DNA from: Cyclobacteriaceae bacterium
GTDB taxonomy: Bacteria; Bacteroidota; Bacteroidia; Cytophagales; Cyclobacteriaceae
DNA: 64,000 nt
Assembly: GCA_028284125.1 (NCBI GenBank)
Contig: JANQSI010000001.1
Location: 62,001 to 126,000, forward strand
Direction: 5' to 3'
Part shown: in pieces, positions 61,699 through 64,000 of the stretch
How positions within the stretch are numbered: position 1 is the stretch's first letter
Layout of the letters: each line of letters opens with the position of its first letter
Made by a program: the position numbers and the translations under genes
Notes under the pieces: generated by a model
Databases searched by the model: none
What the model saw: only the letters and a program-made list of their open reading frames with translations
Told to the model about the DNA's origin: nothing

Positions 61699-61977
61699 AG
61701 CTCACTTTACTTAATGAGATGTGTCCCTACTTAAAAAGTCTGCAGGACTGACAGATTTCTCTTACTTTCATACTGTACCTAATAAAGGTTAGAGTAATGG
61801 AGATTAAATATTAAAGAAGACTATTAACTTGAGGAAGACTATTAATAAAATAAGAGATTACTTGAAGTTTCACTCACAACTGTTAACAACCTTGACTCGA
61901 TAAGAAATATGACAACTCAAATTAAATTAGGGATTTTCGAAATACTATTGTTCCCTAAAATATTATCATCACCCAAC
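61699..61977. other. Intergenic region before the FG-GAP gene
   Basis: The 279-base AT-rich stretch holds no supported gene. A short direct repeat GAAGACTATTAA occurs twice near 61817-61850. The TACTATTG just upstream of the ATG is a near-match to the -7 box of Bacteroidota promoters. No clear terminator follows the hydrolase gene at 61698. Confidence 0.45.
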
Positions 61978-64000
61978 ATGAAGAAAAACATCTTATACTT
62001 ACTTTTTTTGTTATCGGTTCAATTGACATTTTCCCAATTGTCGTATTATGACCTTGAAGAAACTTATATAGGAACCGGCCATCCAAACCATGTCACTTAT
62101 GTTCTTAGCTATGATTTAGACAATGATGACTTAGAAGACCTCTTACACATTCAAGGGAATGAGTTATTTGTCAAGAAACAAGAAAATGGGACATTCATAG
62201 AAGATGAGGTTATCTACACTCATTCATCTGATTTTTACAATTTTTCTAACAAAACAGATATAAATGATGACGGATATGTAGATTTTTTGATTGCAACTGA
62301 AAACTCTATTCTAGTATTCCATGGTACATCTGAAGGAATTGAATTTGGTAATGAAATCAATGCTCAATCACCGCAACAATTACAGGTTATTGATTTAAAT
62401 AAAGATGGTAATACAGACATCATCTACAACTCTTCTGATTTGATGAGTCCTTACATAAACGAACTCTATTTCATTGAGGGGAATAATGATGGAAGTTTTG
62501 CATCCGAAATTGCTTTAACCGAAGACATTGAGGTCGTGAACCAAATTAAAGATTTCAAAATTGATGATGTAGAGAAGGACGGTGATCTGGATATAGTCAT
62601 CCGTGAATTTGACGGTATTCACGTTCTTCTTAATGATGAATTTAGCTTCTATCTTAATTACTCTATTGAGGATCTTAGCACTAGTTTTTCCCAATTTGAA
62701 ATTGGTGATTTCAATCTCGATGGTTTAACAGATGTTGTTGTAACAGACCAATCCAACAATCTACATGTTTACTCAAACAGATCTACGACATTAGAAAAGA
62801 CTTACACATATGAGACAATTAATCTGGCTTCCATTATTTCTGTTGATTATGACAACAATGGGCGTCTGGATTTGATTGTAAGTAATATCTTCAACTCCAT
62901 CACATTCATTTCTAATAATGGTGATGAAACTTTTGCTGATCCCGTTGAAGCAAGTCGGAGTATTCCTAAGATAGTAAATCCCTCACTTTCTGATTTCAAT
63001 AATGACGGTCATTTGGATATTGTAGCAACTGGTAATATTCAAACGGGCCTTCAAAGAGCGATGCTAATTCCATTGAATCCCGGACTGAGTACAAATATCC
63101 CATTTATCAGTGTGAGTCTAAGACCTTACGTTTCATTTAGAAACGGTACGGTGTTTGAAGATTTGGACAATGACGGATATGCTGATATAACTACTTTTAG
63201 TAAAAATGGCGGTGTTTATATTTTTTATGGAACAGAAGATGGTTTTGAGTCAGATTATCAGTTCTTAGAATCACCAGTTTTTACTGACGGAGGCTTCTTA
63301 GAAGATATTGATAATGATGGAGATATAGATATTATAACAAGGAAACACTCCCCAAGCAATGGAACAAATGGTACAGATATCATATTTAATGATGGAAATA
63401 GAACTTACCAGAATTTTCAATGGTTCAAATATCTTCCTAATCCATCAGGCATATCTTTGGTTGACATTGACAACAATGGAACCATGAATTTAGCATGTCA
63501 TATGTCGTTTGGTAAGGAAGTTGTTTTCCTTGAACCAGATGATAACACTGCTGATTACTTCGACAATTCTATTCCTAGAATTCTTACGAACGATTTTATA
63601 GAATCAATTTTATATGAAGATTACAATGGTGATTCTTGGGTTGATGTCATCATTTCTCTTACGAATTCCGACAAAATTCAAATTCATCTCAATGACCAGG
63701 TTGGGGGGTTCGAGTCACCGATATTCTTTGATCTAGAAACTGGAGATGAGGCAACAGCAATGTCATTGAAAGATCTAGATGGAGACAACAAAAAGGAATT
63801 CATTATTGCAACAACAAACTCATCTTCAGATCCAAAACTGAAAATATTCAAAAGAGTGAATGAGTCAAATCCGTTTGAGTTAGATGAAGAATTTATTATT
63901 GATACTTTCTCAGGAGCCACTAATATTGTGATAGATGACTTTGATGGCGATGGGAATTTAGATTTCTACTTAAAGAATACACCAGGGTTTTACGTTTACT
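61978..64000 (+). CDS. FG-GAP/VCBS-repeat exported protein (3' end outside window)
   Basis: From ATG 61978 the frame stays open to the window edge (674 codons). The protein starts with a signal peptide (KNILYLLFLLSVQLTFSQ-like). It then has at least twelve calcium-loop motifs of the type DxNxDGxxD: DINDDGYVDF, DLNKDGNTDI, DVEKDGDLDI, DFNLDGLTDV, DYDNNGRLDL, DFNNDGHLDI, DLDNDGYADI, DIDNDGDIDI, DIDNNGTMNL, DYNGDSWVDV, DLDGDNKKEF and DFDGDGNLDF. These are integrin-alpha-like FG-GAP repeats forming one or two seven-bladed propellers. The C-terminus, where a T9SS sorting domain would be, is not visible. Likely a secreted or surface calcium-binding protein. Confidence 0.88.
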   Translation, partial: MKKNILYLLFLLSVQLTFSQLSYYDLEETYIGTGHPNHVTYVLSYDLDNDDLEDLLHIQGNELFVKKQENGTFIEDEVIYTHSSDFYNFSNKTDINDDGYVDFLIATENSILVFHGTSEGIEFGNEINAQSPQQLQVIDLNKDGNTDIIYNSSDLMSPYINELYFIEGNNDGSFASEIALTEDIEVVNQIKDFKIDDVEKDGDLDIVIREFDGIHVLLNDEFSFYLNYSIEDLSTSFSQFEIGDFNLDGLTDVVVTDQSNNLHVYSNRSTTLEKTYTYETINLASIISVDYDNNGRLDLIVSNIFNSITFISNNGDETFADPVEASRSIPKIVNPSLSDFNNDGHLDIVATGNIQTGLQRAMLIPLNPGLSTNIPFISVSLRPYVSFRNGTVFEDLDNDGYADITTFSKNGGVYIFYGTEDGFESDYQFLESPVFTDGGFLEDIDNDGDIDIITRKHSPSNGTNGTDIIFNDGNRTYQNFQWFKYLPNPSGISLVDIDNNGTMNLACHMSFGKEVVFLEPDDNTADYFDNSIPRILTNDFIESILYEDYNGDSWVDVIISLTNSDKIQIHLNDQVGGFESPIFFDLETGDEATAMSLKDLDGDNKKEFIIATTNSSSDPKLKIFKRVNESNPFELDEEFIIDTFSGATNIVIDDFDGDGNLDFYLKNTPGFYVY

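Noticed and set aside
1-64000. tRNA, rRNA, insertion sequences or prophage genes
   Set aside because: Reading the gaps on both strands showed no cloverleaf-like, rRNA-like or transposase sequences; most gaps are under 200 bases.

Overview
The window is a low-to-mid GC chromosomal segment from a member of the Bacteroidota, most likely a marine-type Cytophagales bacterium (Reichenbachiella/Ekhidna/Fulvivirga-like). The lineage call is an inference. It rests on a DUF5916 barrel protein, PorT-like and PorE-like envelope proteins, a FecI/FecR/STN-type TonB receptor cassette, FtsX permeases of the Bacteroidota type without ATPases, many SpII lipoproteins and very short intergenic spacers. I see no rRNA, tRNA, CRISPR array, prophage or insertion sequence. 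About 51 genes are supported, including a 54-residue gene at 12439-12603 and a large FG-GAP protein that runs off the right end.

Layout. 1-7.6 kb: tail of a DUF5916 protein; a minus-strand pair of a beta-barrel protein and an AlkB-type alkane monooxygenase; then a plus-strand run of DUF819 membrane protein, serine esterase, PD40 lipoprotein, erythromycin-esterase-like lipoprotein and DUF1761 protein. 7.7-12.2 kb: a cold-shock protein, then a compact minus-strand operon purC - STAS - rnz - queuosine-precursor transporter - secreted caspase-like protein. 12.4-16.5 kb (minus): the 54-residue protein, fabH, a PorE-like TPR/PD40/OmpA protein and a barrel protein. 16.5-18.7 kb: ECF sigma / membrane-anchored putative anti-sigma / DUF4097-like operon closed by a clear terminator. 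18.7-25.7 kb: S10 carboxypeptidase, 7TM-AraC regulator, YceI-TPR protein, AlkB dioxygenase, PKD-like lipoprotein and phosphodiesterase-like lipoprotein. 25.9-28.2 kb: FtsX permease. 28.4-33.5 kb: BNR/sortilin-like secreted protein and M61 peptidase. 33.6-37.8 kb: MacA-like adaptor / MacB-like permease / TolC operon with no ATPase. 37.9-41.6 kb: YdeI-like protein, then PadR plus permease preceded by a 23-bp direct repeat. 41.6-51.4 kb: DECR-type dehydrogenase, sodium-solute symporter, FtsX permease, AIM24-like protein, DUF1643 protein, small exported protein, gamma-glutamyltransferase and an NTF2-like exported protein. 51.4-58.3 kb: two lipoproteins built from cysteine-rich PKD-like repeats, divergent from sigma/FecR/TonB-receptor genes. 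58.6-61.7 kb: a GCS2-CBS fusion enzyme overlapping an aspartoacylase/AstE-like hydrolase. 62.0 kb to the end: FG-GAP repeat protein.

Biologically, most of the window serves envelope functions: secretion or export, surface lipoproteins, peptidases and regulated uptake. Two cassettes look least described. One is the FecIR-TonB receptor next to divergent lipoproteins with seven four-cysteine PKD-like repeats. The other is the translationally coupled GCS2-CBS ligase plus AstE/ASPA-type hydrolase, which looks like a two-enzyme pathway for an unknown gamma-glutamyl or N-acyl amino-acid metabolite. The PadR operator repeats are the clearest cis-regulatory signal. All functional assignments come from reading motifs by eye; no database search was run.
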